Shown in pieces: positions 46,541 through 58,661 of a stretch of DNA of 64,000 nucleotides; the stretch's first letter is position 1, and each line of letters starts with the position of its first letter. The position numbers and the translations under genes were made by a program. Origin of the DNA: Margaritifera margaritifera (taxonomy: Eukaryota; Mollusca; Bivalvia; Unionida; Margaritiferidae); contig JAQPZY010001675.1 of the NCBI GenBank assembly GCA_029931535.1, forward strand, positions 3,996,001 to 4,060,000. Direction: 5' to 3'. The notes under the pieces were generated by a model, which did no database searches, had not been told where the DNA came from, and saw only the letters and a list, made by a program, of their open reading frames with translations.

Positions 46541-48057
46541 CAATTAATATGATCAATAATTCATAGAAGCAAAAGAAAGTGTTCAGTTTTATTCAAACAT
46601 TAAACTACCTACCCACTTACTTGGGAATCTAACTATTGAAATGAATCAATCAATCCATAACTGAGTACAATCTGAACAATAGTGAATAATATTTACATAC
46701 AATTTGTAAAATGTATTTTGTATATACAATGTTTCCCACACCACAAACCATCGTTTATCACTGGTTTCACATAAACTACATGCGAACAATACAACTTTTG
46801 ACAAAATAATAACGGCACAAATTAGCCATTAGTTACATCATGATCTCGGCAAGCAATGTTAGGAAAAAACACCCTGCATTCAAAAATATAAAATACAAAA
46901 TGAGCTTTGAATAATCATTTAGAGTAAATGAAAATAATTCAATCACGTTCCAAGATAATATTTGTTCTTTCCTCTTTCCTTTCTTATTACTGCTGGGGGC
47001 GTCTTAGTGTTGAAATTCTGCAGCATTAAAGAAGTCGGCTTCCTGAGGAACGTTTCATATTGTACAGTCATATTGAAATTTAAATATCAAGTTGAAAAAG
47101 CATACCACTTGCACCACCCCACCCAACCCTCATTGTAAAATTGACGCGATTGAACGAAGTGCAACAGTTTGTACTCGTATAAGATCAGTAAGTGACTCCC
47201 ATGGTGCAGTGGCCTACGATCCTTTCTCTGATAGAAGCATAGTGATACCCATCTCCCCAATTCCCAACTGCCGCTAGCTGGAGATTCTAAGCATGCCTTA
47301 CAAATGAAGGACCGAGGGTCGTTTGACTTTGTAGCGTACTCTTATTTACAATTATAGTGACCCCAATAGAGGAAGGACCCGGGGGTTGTTTGACTATGGG
47401 AATCATAGTCATATACACAAACATAAAGTGACATCTATAGAGGAAAGACCGGAGAGAGGGGAGTCGTTTGGTATTGTCGTCCTATTTTTAAGCACAGACT
47501 CCCGATTCAAGAATCCCGTTTTTCGGTAATGGTGTGTCTCTTCCAAGCTGTTGATTGTTATATTGTTTTGTACCAAGTCACGAATGTAGAAGGGGAATAT
47601 AGTGTTACTCCTGTCTGTCCGTTTGTCACACGTTGGTTCCGTTTTGCTTTGAGGTAAGTTTCTTAAACACTATATGCTGCAGAGTAATATAACTCGAGGT
47701 GCCTAGAAACTTCATGGTGATCACATACCATGACACTAAAAGTAGGTCACTGTTACGCTTCCACAACTTAGGTTAAGTTTGGCGCTCAATCTAGTTTTTT
47801 TGTTCACTATCAGCAGTGCGGTCATATTGCTTTCTGTATGGATGAATCCTGGTCAGTACAACACCATCACAGATAAGTGTGATGCAAGCTTCAGTGAGTT
47901 CTGTGAGCTTCCTTTATTAGGATTTCTTCGGATTATGAGTTAAATACAACACAATCACAGTGAATTATTACAAATTCTGATTTTACTTTATACCGATGGT
48001 ATTGTAATTTTTGCCGAAACTGCAAGTTAATTATTGTATATAGACTGGCTGATCTGA

Positions 48058-48060
<3 letters not shown>
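46541..48060. other. no gene seen; a short imperfect tandem repeat at 47300-47490
   Basis: 'gaaggaccgagggtcgtttgact' recurs as 'gaaggacccgggggttgtttgact' and 'gaaagaccggag...gtcgtttgg', about 65-75 bp apart. A copy of the CTTGGTGA-type dispersed repeat may be present at 47600-47800. No gene. Confidence 0.5.

Positions 48061-48121
<61 letters not shown>
48060..48121. repeat. (CT)n microsatellite
   Basis: About 30 CT units. Confidence 0.97.
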
Positions 48122-48124
<3 letters not shown>

Positions 48125-49370
48125 TTTGCTTTAACTAGAGTTTCATATGGACATGCTTCACTTCAGTAGTTCTAAAAGTGACGTTAATACAGATCAGTGG
48201 AATACAAGATCTAATTGATCTTTAAAATAAGATGAAAGCACGACACGATCTGGAGGTAGTCGTCCTTTCTTTGGTGTAAAGATTAACTGTTTTGGTTCAC
48301 ACTTATCAGTCTCACCATCCTACGCCACAAGCAAGCGGAATACATCGGATAGCTTCAAATCTGACGCCGCCATCTTTGAAAACACAATCGATTTAAGGTC
48401 CTTTTGGCCTATAATTTTGCATTCAGCGATGTTTTGTGAAAACGAACTAGAGCACTAAATAGAGCGGCACCGATTATTTTAGTCACGTCGACCAACTGTT
48501 TCCTTTGGCTGAGATGAAAGCTAATGCAGAAAAGCCCGAAGTGATCCAGATGCCTGTGACCTTTGGTACATTAGTGTAATACGCCTTATTGCACTGCAGC
48601 TATCAAGTTTCAGGACTGTACAGACAGCAATGGTTATGAAATTGACCTAAACGCAACAAGTTACATTTTGTCACTGAAGCGTAACCTTTATTAAAGCACA
48701 TCGGTGTAATATGTCTTAGGATGCATACTTGGCTGTAAAGGCAACACTATTCGACAAAAGGATCAAACAGGAAAAAGAACCCCATGCTGCTAATATAGCT
48801 TTAACACCAGATCAAAGTGATCTGCTTTTGATAAAGCGGTGCAGAACAGCTCAGGATTCATGCAAATATCAAATTTCATGTACAAGCAAAAGTAACTGCG
48901 AAATAAGCATGCCCTTAATATCTAAACAAGGTAACCGGAATGTAATATGTGGGTCAAAGTAACTTACTTTTGACACAATTACATAGTACAGAATGAGTTT
49001 CAGAATGCTCTTACACATTGTACACATCAAGTTCCATGATTGTGACGCTATATGAGAAATAATCGTGCCAAAAACGTTACACAATACATGACTCCGATGC
49101 CAAGAACTGGTTGACAACATTAGCACTACCCTTTATCGAAAAATTAAGCTAAAAGTAACGTTTTCCATATCCCGAGAACACACTATAGTTTTGCCTCTAT
49201 TATTTATAGGATGTCTAATGTCCATCACATTAGAACACCTTTGTTATTTTATGCTAACAACTAATGAGAATTCAAAATATAATATCCAGAGTACGACTTC
49301 CTCTACACAACTTAGTAATAGGACTTCAAATTATTACTTTATATAAAACATCAACACTTTTCCTTTCTAG
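48122..49370. other. no gene seen
   Basis: Frames at 48729 (77 codons) and 48869 (85 codons, opposite strand) show no domain signal. Confidence 0.45.
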
Positions 49371-49375
49371 GGAAA

Positions 49376-49713
49376 ATGAAATTGACTTATTATAACAATT
49401 ATGATCCATCTCAGAATTTAATTAAAAACTCTATGGGTTCAAATGTTTATTTGCATAATATTTCTACTCCTCCCTGGACTAAATGGAGTCTATAAATCGA
49501 GGTGGTCAAAAGTATTTTGGCCAGAATAGTTCAACATCTTTCTGTATTAGTATAAATCCTAAGCTTTTTCAATATCTTAAGGTCAATGAGCCATTTTATT
49601 TCACGATAAAAATCAGATGTTGTCATAATAGAACCCCATTCTTTGGTAATGCAGAAAGACCAGCTTTAAGATTTCAAATTCCCTCTTCCAAAACCTTCGA
49701 AGGTATGTCATAC

Positions 49714-49722
<9 letters not shown>
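49376..49722 (+). other. two overlapping short frames, unrecognised, doubtful gene
   Basis: ATG 49376 opens a frame with KLTYYNNYDPSQNLIKNS and PPWTKWSL that ends at TAA 49493; ATG 49483 opens the +1 frame with FGQNSSTSFCISINPKLF, VNEPFYFTIKIRCCHNRT and PALRFQIPSS, continuing until a (TA)n tract at 49720. The composition is more protein-like than the surroundings and the frames overlap by 13 bp, so a broken small gene or element gene is possible. I do not recognise the family. Confidence 0.25.
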
Positions 49723-49745
<23 letters not shown>

Positions 49746-49779
49746 GATTATCATCGCCCGGAGCCATAAGAGTCAGAGT

Positions 49780-50110
49780 GATATTTGCCTGTGAACCTTT
49801 TGACCCAAAACAAAGATATTTCTTTCTAGCTCCACCTGCAATCTAACACTGAAGTTTGGTTAAAGCACATACAATAAAACTAAAGTTATCATAGGTAAAT
49901 AGTTAATTTTATCAAGTCATAAAAATGATAGTTATCTTGACTTCTGATCTTCTACACTCAAAATTAATAGGCTCCTTCTTTACCCCAAGACCAAGGCATC
50001 TGCAAAGTTTGTTGAATGGAAGTGGAATAGGAGTCAGGCGATCGTGAAGTTACTAAAACGGACAGTCGAAAAGACGGACCGACATACAACAAAGCCATAA
50101 CATGATTTAC
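49780..50110 (+). repeat. dispersed repeat related to the GACCTTGACC family
   Basis: 'ttttgacccaaaacaaagatatttc', 'ggctccttctttaccccaag', 'gcatctgcaaagtttgttgaatgg' and 'cggacagtcgaaaagacggaccgaca' follow the usual order of this family (compare 30640-31000). Confidence 0.5.
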
Positions 50111-50690
50111 GCTCAGCAGAAACGAAAGGCAGACTCAATGCGGATGTTGATTTTCAACCTATTAAATTCGTGTGTTGATGTGCAACCTATATTATAGCCA
50201 TCTATCTACCTGAAAGGGGGCACTTTGCTATTATAATATAGTGGCCCTGAACAAATTTAGAAAAGGTTAGAAGTAGTAGGGGTTATAATTGTAGGTAAAA
50301 ATTGTGTCTTTTTCGGACATGGGGAGTGTACATTTTGGTACAGTAAGACGTATTGTACAACGACCTGGGCTTCAGTTTCCTTTCACTCTAGCTTATAGTC
50401 AATGTCTCCAGACCCATAGTACCATTCGTCCAGCCACAAATTCTTTGGAGATAATTTAATGATCTTACACTAGTGTTACCTTCCAGAAACAGAGAAGAGA
50501 ACAATATATTATATTTTTTTAAATCTCAAACGAGACGCATATGAGAAAAAAAAGTGGCGACAATTTATGTTTGGAATATCTTGACTATTTTACATATCCG
50601 GATACAAATATAAAACGTGTATGCTGGAAATAAAAATTGAGAGAAACATCATCCACATCGATATTCCTAAGTTTTAAGTATTTACCAGAT
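50111..50690. other. no gene seen
   Basis: 3' flank of the nSTAND-ankyrin gene on the - strand; ATTAAA-type signals occur, but no clear end of transcription can be chosen. Confidence 0.4.
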
Positions 50691-50694
50691 CAGC

Positions 50695-50907
50695 CAGAGT
50701 ATGTGCTTAACACTGGGCAACCACACCTATGACCTATCAGAGAGTGCATGACAGAGCAGCTATCTCCTTTATCAGCATAAATAGCTGGGCTTCTTCCACA
50801 ATTGTCAACCTCACTGATCATATTTCTGTACCACGTACATGGTCAGCTTTTGTGGACCTTTAATACATCATCAGTGCAGTCATTTTTGTTTTATAGCTTT
50901 TTCTCTT
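50695..50907 (-). pseudogene. decayed ankyrin repeat unit beyond the present stop codon
   Basis: Directly 3' of the stop, the - strand still matches the 201-bp ankyrin unit with substitutions and indels: TGTATTAAAGGTC (Cys-Ile-Lys-Gly), a YV.QKY word, then MISEVDNCGRSPAIYADKGD corresponding to MINEVDNCKGTPAHYAAQ. It ends near 50700. The unit was evidently once translated or was duplicated together with the others. An ATTAAA at 50859-50864 lies inside it and might now serve as the poly(A) signal. Confidence 0.65.
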
Positions 50908-53900
50908 CTATGGACACAGGCCTTGATCCTTTAGGAATAGTAAGACAGATACATTACTGCTATGAGCAGCATTATGAGCTGGTGTTCTTTTATAAGTGTC
51001 CAACTCTTTAACCATACCAGGATATTTCTTAACCAAGTACTGGGTCATTTCCAATCGACCATAAAAGCATGATATGTGTAGTAATGTTTCTTGCGTAGCT
51101 GTTTTACACCAAGGATCGAGGCCTTGATCAATCAGATATTGTACGAGAGAGACGTTACCACAGACAGCAGCATAATGGGCTGGTGTTTTTTGACAATGGT
51201 CAACCTCATTGATCATATTATATGTCTCTACCAGGTACCTGCTCATTTCTAACTGACCAGCAATGCATGATATGTGGAGCAATGTTTGTTGTGTAGATGT
51301 TCTACACCATGGATCCAGGCCTTGATCAATTAGGTACTGTAAGAGCGAGACGTTACTGCTCTGAGCAGCATAATGAGCTGGTGTTCCTTTGCAATTGTCA
51401 ACCGCATTGATCATATTAGGATATTTTGCAACCAAGTACTGGATCATTTCTAACTGACCCTTAATACATGACATGTGGAGCAATGTTTGTTGCGTAGATG
51501 TTCTACACCAAGGATCCAGGCCTTGATCAATTAGATATTGTAAGACGGAGACGTTACTGCTCTGAGCAGCATAATGAGCTGGTGTTCCTTTGCAATTGTC
51601 AACCTCATTGATCATATTAGGATATATCGCAACCAAGTACTGGCTCATTTCTAACTGACCATTAATACATGACATGTGGAGCAATGTTTGTTGTGTAGAT
51701 GTTGTACACCAAGGATCCAGGCCTTGATCAATTAGGTATTGTAAGACGGAGACGTTACTGCTCCGAGCAGCATAATGAGCTGGTGTTTGTTTGCAATTGT
51801 CAACTTCATTAATCATATTAGGATATTTCGCAACCAAGTACTGGGTCATTTCTAACTGACCAGCAATGCATGAGTTGTGGAGCAATGTTTGTTGTGTAGA
51901 TGTTCTACACCATGGATCCAGACCTTGATCAATTATGTACTGTAAGAGGGAGACGTTACTGCTCGCAGCAGCATAATGAGCTGGTGTTTGTTTGCAAGTG
52001 TCAACCTCATTGATCATATTAGGATATTTCGCAACCAAGTGCTGGCTCATTTCTAACTGACCAGCAATGCATGACTTGTGGAGCAATGTTTGTTGTTTAT
52101 ATGTTCTACACCATGGATCCAGGCCTTGATCAATTAGGTATTGTAACAGGGAGACGTTACTGCTCTGAGCAGCAGAATGAGCTGGTGTTCCTTTGCAAGT
52201 GTCAACCTCATTTATCATATTAGGATATTTCGCAACCAAGTACTGGCTCATTTCTAACTGACCAACAATGCATGACATGTGGAGCAATGTTTCTTGTGTA
52301 GATGTTCTACACCATGGATTCAGGCCTTGATCAATTAGGTATTGTAAGACGGAGACGTTACTGCACTGAGCAGCAGAATGAGCTGGTGTTTCTTTGCAAT
52401 TGTCAACCTCATTGATCATATTAGGATATTTCGCAACCAAGTACTGACTCATTTCTAACTGACCAGTAATGCATGACATGTGGAGCAATGTTTGCTGTGT
52501 AGATGTTCTACACCACGGATCCAGGCCTTGATCAATTATGTACTGTAAGAGCGAGACGTTACTGCTCTGAGCAGCATAATGAGCTGGTGTTTGTTTGCAA
52601 TTGTCAAGCTCATTGATCATATTAGGATATTTCGCAACCAAGTGCTGGCTCATTTCTAACTGACCAGCAATGCATGACATGTGGAGCAATGTTTGTTGTT
52701 TATATGTTCTACACCATGGATCCAGGCCTTGATCAATTAGGTATTGTAAGACGGAGACGTTACTGCTCTGAGCAGCAGAATGAGCTGGTGTTCCTTTGCA
52801 ATTGTCAACCTCATTGATCATATTAGGATATTTCGCAACCAAGTACTTGGTCATTTCTAACTGACCCTTAATACATGACATGTGGAGCAATGTTTGTTGT
52901 GTAGATGTTCTACACCATGGACCCAGGCCTTGATCAATTAGATATTGTAAGACGGAGACGTTACTGCTCGCAGCAGCATTATGGGCTATTGATGCTTTAT
53001 GTTTGTTAACTTCACTGACCATAGGAGGATATTTCTCTTCCAAGTATTTGGTCATTTCTAGTTTACCACCGAGACATGACATGTGTAGTAATGTTTCCTC
53101 TGTTTTCGTTCGTGCCTTTGGATTAGCCTGTTTTTGATGATGTGATTCATTTTCTTCTGAGTGGCTGTTGTAATCTGTTCCAGAAGGAGCATCCATTAAT
53201 TCACAAACCTTGTTGAAAATGTCGATACTACCCCCATATGCAGCACAATGAAAAATAGTATGTCCTCCCATTCCTACATTGTTTAGCATGACTGAATAAT
53301 TATCCATCAAATGAAAGGCCATCTCTGTCTTGCCTTCCAAACACGCATAATGTAGGAGGTTCATTTCAGCAATATCCGTACACAAAGGATCTGCACCTTC
53401 TTGAACAATAAAGTCAAGAATGGCTACACTTCCTCCTGATGCCGCGGAATGGCAAACACTTCGACCATTGCTGTCGCATTGATTTACTGATAATGAATAT
53501 TTTGACTGTAGCAATTTGACCATATGAAGTCTTCCATGAATACATGCAGTATGAAGCAGACTTTCTCCATTTACAGATCTATAGTTGATATCTGCTCCGT
53601 TTTGTAATAGAAACAACATTGCCTCTTCAGAGCCCTTTTCAACAGTTACTGAAAGAATGTCATTGACATTCACATTACCAGTTTTCATAAATTGTTTAAA
53701 TAGGCAAAGATCTTTGTGAGCACAGGATGCCTTCGCGGCTTTTGTGAGATACGAAACGGCTTGTTGTTGATTTTCTGCACGAATTTGTTTCATACCACGA
53801 AGAAGGTCGCCGGCAAGGTAACAGTTGTTTGCGTTTGCTGCATGTACCAGAAGGGACTTTCCATCTTTGTCAGCTAAAACATGAATTATCTCACACTCAT

Positions 53901-55142
53901 CCATGAACAGTTTTCTAAACTGACCAGAAGCCCACACACTGGCTTCTGCAATTGTGGCGAAATCTCCAGGACATTTTGTTTCCAGCGCTTTAATGAACCT
54001 TTTAATCAGAATACTATGATGACTTGGTAGTAGATCTAGCATCAGTGCAGATGCTGGAGAATTTGAACTCTGTGATTCATTGTTAATTTTACATAGTTTG
54101 CAAACTGATCGAAGGGAACATAATTTGAGTGTCTCTTGTGGGCGCAGCTTGCCATAAGAAAGAAACACGGCCTCCTCATTTGTATCATGGCTGAAACAAT
54201 ATGATTCGTCACTTGCATTGAACAAAAGATATGTTTTGGAGAGTTTGTCTGCTGCTAGTTGGATATCAGCAAGCTTCACATCAGGCACACCATAGGAATC
54301 AAAAATCAACGTAACCTCTTTTTTCTTGTCAATGATTGTTGAATACTCATTTATCGATTCTGAGGTCCATTTTCCGCCTGAAAGCATTACTAAAACCAGG
54401 ACACCATAGAGAATACTTCTGTCGTGACAAAAGCGTTCCAGTTCTTGATACATGATGTCCAGAGGTCTAGAAAACAAGTCAAACAGCTCTTCCTTGCCTT
54501 CGATTGATTGTGCTCTCCTACACAATAGTGGAAATCCGATTGATGCTTCCTTTTTTCTGCATAATTGAAGACCTTCGTTTTCTGTTAAGCCAAATCTTTT
54601 TAGATACCTGTTTGCCAATTGTATTTTATTTGCCAATTTTATCTCATCTGTCTCACTTTTGTCCAAGTTCAGGGTGATGTCCTGGGAAAATAGTGGATCA
54701 GAAATATCGGATTCAAGTTGTAAACCTCCCGATGTTTCCTCATATATGTGAGTCCTCATTGTAAAAATCACAGTGTGTTTTCTATTGTCTATAAGTGCTG
54801 TTATAAATTTAGCATTTTCATTCCAGTTCTTTAATTCACCTTTGAGCAAGCCATACTTTCCACACATGTCATCAACAACTATACCCAGCTCAGTTGATGA
54901 ATCTACTAATTTCATCCATTGGTCTGGAGAGGATATTATTAAGGGGCTTAAATTTCTCTTAGTTTCAAGGATTTTTAATAGTAGCTGATATGCCAAGTAA
55001 GTTTTACCTTGCCCTGATTTACCGGTGATAAGTATCTTCCCATGCTTATGAAGGATCTGCTTCCCCATTCTATATCGTTCGTTTGCAACGAAAAACTCAC
55101 CAGCATGATGCATATGTTTATTCAGCACTTCTTTGCTCCAAC
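50908..55142 (-). CDS. nSTAND NTPase with ankyrin repeats, large terminal exon
   Basis: STAND NTPases are signalling switches, many in innate immunity; ankyrin repeats usually act as sensor or binding surface. The exon starts after a splice acceptor (TTCTTTTTCAG, AG at 55143-55144) in phase 1 and has over 1400 codons. Numbering from the codon at 55128, the NTPase domain shows Walker A GKSGQGKT (36-43), Walker B LGIVVDD (81-87), HTVIFTMRTH (118-127) and IGFPLLCRR (197-205), fitting the nSTAND3-like group. After a helical linker, ankyrin repeats run from about residue 560 to the end, first diverged and then as about ten near-identical 67-residue pairs. The last repeat stops at TAG where other units have Trp. 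No membrane segment or signal peptide. Transcript and 5' exons come from the neighbouring right-hand sequence. Confidence 0.9.
51000..53010 (-). repeat. 201-bp tandem array inside the ankyrin coding exon
   Basis: About ten units of 67 codons, each equal to two ankyrin repeats: TLLHMSCIxGQLEMxQYLVA followed by KYPNMINEVDNCKxTPAHYA and SSNVSVLQYLIDQGLDPWCR. Variable positions cluster (after Cys-Ile, after GQLEM, after NCK, and in the STQQ/YKQQ word). Units 2-3 and 5-6 share the rare YKQQ, SQHL and IIDQ variants, so a three-unit block was probably duplicated. The unit nearest the stop is the most diverged; the one ending at 51230 lacks a codon (Pro of KYPN). Confidence 0.9.
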
Positions 55143-57032
55143 CTGAAAAAGAACCTCAGTTACATATCTTTCTATGAATAATCCGATCATCCTACTATCT
55201 AACTATCCATTAGTATACTATCTTTATCTACTTAAACAGACCTATCGCTATGCCGATCTTTAAATCCGTCCATCCATCCTTCACTCAATGAATCAGTTAA
55301 CCTATTTATCTCTACGTTCGTTTGCCTTCCTATCCGTTAAAGAACTGTACGATGGTAATCCTCGTATAATATTAACCAACTATAAAATTAAAGGATTTTA
55401 TAAGACTCATAATGAATATCTTGGTAACATTTTGGAAGTAAAGAAAACTCATGATATCTAAAAAAAAGAAGAAAAAAAGAATAAATAATAAAAGATAGCT
55501 TAAGAGTAGACAGATGATAAATGAAGTTAGAACGTGTGATCTAAAAGCTTAGCAAGAGTTCTGAATGGGTCTGAGATTGCTCACCTGCCTGATATATGTC
55601 TTATAGCCAAATGTAAGAGCAGTTGCCTAACAAAAGTCTTATTCAGTAGCATGCTTTCAGTATATTATGATGCTTGCATATGATATAAAAACAATTGTTT
55701 CAAGATTTCACGAATCTTTCTATCTTCATTCATATTTTGTAGCACATCAGAATCGTTTGTCCAACATTAAAAGGCCTTTATGCCAGAATGATTTCACCCA
55801 AATCTGAGTTGCTTTGAGTATTTTCTATTTTTAGTACGTATGGCCATATTTGATGGCGAATTAGCATCATTTGCACACGTTTGAAAGCCTTTCCAGTCTA
55901 GATGTTTTGTGTCACATTTTATTCAGCGGGATTCGAGAAGAAGACTCCTAAAGTATTTGGAAACTATCAGTATGATTCGTACAAACCCTTTATGCTATTG
56001 ATAAATCTCCTCCAATTTCGCTTAGCGGTTTTTCAAAAGAATTCGTTTCAATTTTGTTTTCCATTTTTAATGTGATTGTGCATCTGCATCATTTGTACAA
56101 ACTTAGAAGATCTTGAAGCCAGGGTGCTGTTGGTTCAATAATGTTTGATTCTGTGAGGAAAATTTAGTCAAATATTTGTTTATAGCTTGTATCTATGTTC
56201 TCGTAATGGCGGCTATATTATATGGCGAATCGCTATCATTTCTACAAATTGGAAAGGACTAAAAGTCAGAGTGCTTTCTTTACAAATACGTTGCAGCTAT
56301 TGCTAAGAAGCTATCGTAAGATTGCTTTCTTTGTATTATAGGCCGCCACGTTTGGATGGCCGATAAGTATCATTTGTAAAAGTCTGACAGCCATTTACCA
56401 CGAACTGCACCCTGCGAAATTTGGTTAAAATTGGTTTAGAGATTTTTGGGAAGAAGTTTAAAATAGCAAATACTGAAGGTCGACGAAAATAGCACAATGC
56501 AAGAAGGGCCATATCATAACTTCATTTCGATTTACAGCCAAATGAGATAGAAACAAATGTAAATTGTAAACTTTTCAATATAGTTGATTACATAGTATTT
56601 AAGACAACATCTGGATATATAAATATATTGTTATCAGTCAGTTTATAAAAATCTAGCAATCTTGAAGCTACAATATTTCTCAATGTTTGTAGTAACACAA
56701 AACTATAAGGGAGGAATTTAATATTATACCGCCTTCATATACAAGTACAATTTCACATGTGGATCAAGGCACACCATCGAAAGAAAATACTAAAAATTTG
56801 TTTCGAAGATTGTACTTTACAATTTGAATACAATCAAAATTTAAAAGCCATGGACTAGAAGTTTCGATAAAGATACTCCGGGTGAAGCGTGTATTCTAGA
56901 AGAACAGCTGATGAACAAATCAGATGGTGTCCAGATCTATAAATATGTTCTTCGATGTATACATATATGCATCCGTGCTATCCGTTCATACATATGTGAC
57001 TCGTCTAGTTGAGTGTAATGCATACTTTTGTT

Positions 57033-57065
<33 letters not shown>

Positions 57066-57774
57066 TTACTTTTTTAAGAATAGCCGGCTTGCTGTAAGCA
57101 TCTTTGTAGGAGCATGTGTCTTTGAACGTTTGTAACATGTCACATGTCGTATGTCAAATTAAAAATTGTATCGATGAATAGTAAATATTGTCGTTTGTTA
57201 TTTGAATAATTTTTTCGCCAACAAAATCTAAGATTTATCATAATTCCCAGCCTCCTTCTTATCGTCATCATCACTGTTGTTATTAGCAATCACATTACAA
57301 CTATATGAATACACTAAAATGAATCCCTGTTTGTGTCACTATAAAACGCATCTTAGACATCTTTTGAAGTCTCCTGTCACCAAAAGTAACACTTGGGATA
57401 TAGTGGCAGGTATGCGTCTGATGGTTATGGAAGCTGTGAGATGATTGAAACATTATTACATAGTTAAGCCGTCCAGTAGCATGGTACACAGTACTGGGTC
57501 AACAGGGTTTAGTCAATGTAAATGAACCATTCTTTTGTGTAATTTTTAATTTAGATTTGAGATAATTACTTGAAACGACGTTTTAATTTCAATAGTTAAA
57601 TATAATGACTTAAATGTTGTAATTTTTCAATATAATAGCCTCAGGTTTGGATCGTGACAATTTTTTAAATTGAAAACAAGTATTTATTTATATTTTGAAG
57701 GAAAAAAAATGCACCTTCTGAAATCAGTATTTCTTAGACAATGAAGGAATTACCAACAAAGTATTAATCCATAC
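55143..57774 (-). other. intron with dispersed repeats
   Basis: From 55830 to 56530 at least four diverged copies (about 170-220 bp) of a family with 'ggccatatttgatggcgaattagcatcatttg', 'gaaagc', 'tgcgaaatttggttaaaattggtt' and 'gaagaagtttaaaatagcaaatactga' are seen; another copy lies at 59935-60065. A (TAA)n tract lies at 57034-57064. A donor G|GTATGG at 57775/57774 and the acceptor at 55143 delimit the intron. Confidence 0.6.
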
Positions 57775-57822
57775 CAATTTGTTTCCACATGTCGGCCGCT
57801 GTTACTTGCTGATTGTCTCTAC
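57775..57822 (-). CDS. nSTAND-ankyrin gene, 48-nt phase-1 exon
   Basis: Acceptor ATCTTTTCAG and donor G|GTATGG bound 48 nt reading (x)GT-AGA... = [15 protein letters not shown]. Both ends are phase 1, so splicing to the big exon gives a Gly codon and then W-S-K-E in frame. The TA microsatellite 57834-57990 begins only 12 bp upstream of the exon, which leaves CTTTTCAG as the whole pyrimidine tract. Confidence 0.7.
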
Positions 57823-57829
57823 CTGAAAA

Positions 57830-57830
57830 G

Positions 57831-57911
<81 letters not shown>

Positions 57912-57922
57912 ATATATATATC

Positions 57923-57991
<69 letters not shown>
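57830..57991. repeat. long interrupted (TA)n microsatellite in an intron
   Basis: Three (TA)n blocks separated by CATATAAA and CTATG words, next to the acceptor of the 48-nt exon. Confidence 0.96.
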
Positions 57992-57994
<3 letters not shown>

Positions 57995-58625
57995 AACACA
58001 CACAACTGACTTATCGCAATTCTCAGCAGAGTATACCTCCTTTCAACGCGTACTATTCGCACTTTGTTGAAATTGTCTATACTACTGCATCAGAACAAAA
58101 CTTGCAACTTTCATGCTTAGCAAGGCAATTTAATGAACATGGAAAGGGAAAGTATCTGAGATAGAAAGGACAATTTTGAAACCTCCTCTGATCTATTTGT
58201 CAGAATATGCCATATGGTCTTAATAACCGCAGTATGATAGTGCAATAATTTGTTGGCAGGCTTTTGCATCTGTATATCATAATTAAAGGATAAAATACAC
58301 GGAAGATCTTTACATTCTTTTCTCAATCGAATCGATTCATGTAAAGATTTATATGTGATATATTTTGGAAAAGTTAACTGGGTCTTGAGGTAAAAAAGTA
58401 ATTATAGGTTACTGCATTTGTATGGGAAAATATGAACGAGTTTTCTGAGCTATACTGCACGACGTCAGGAGTATTTTGAGTATTTATAATAAATGCAGCA
58501 ACCTTTTTATTATATACTCATTTTGCTTAAGGTGGAGTATCGGACAAGAATCGATTCTATGTTTGCAATTCAATTAGAGTGGAATAGAATTCACAGTTCT
58601 TAAGGAATTAAAAAATTACACTTAC

Positions 58626-58661
58626 ACTTAGAGTCCCACTGTCTGCTCTTTTCTAACAGAT
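58626..58661 (-). CDS. nSTAND-ankyrin gene, 36-nt phase-1 exon
   Basis: Acceptor TTTTCATTCCAG and donor T|GTAAGT flank 36 nt reading LLEKSRQWDSK. Phase 1 on both sides. Joining to the 48-nt exon gives a Cys codon (T+GT) and keeps the frame. Confidence 0.65.
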
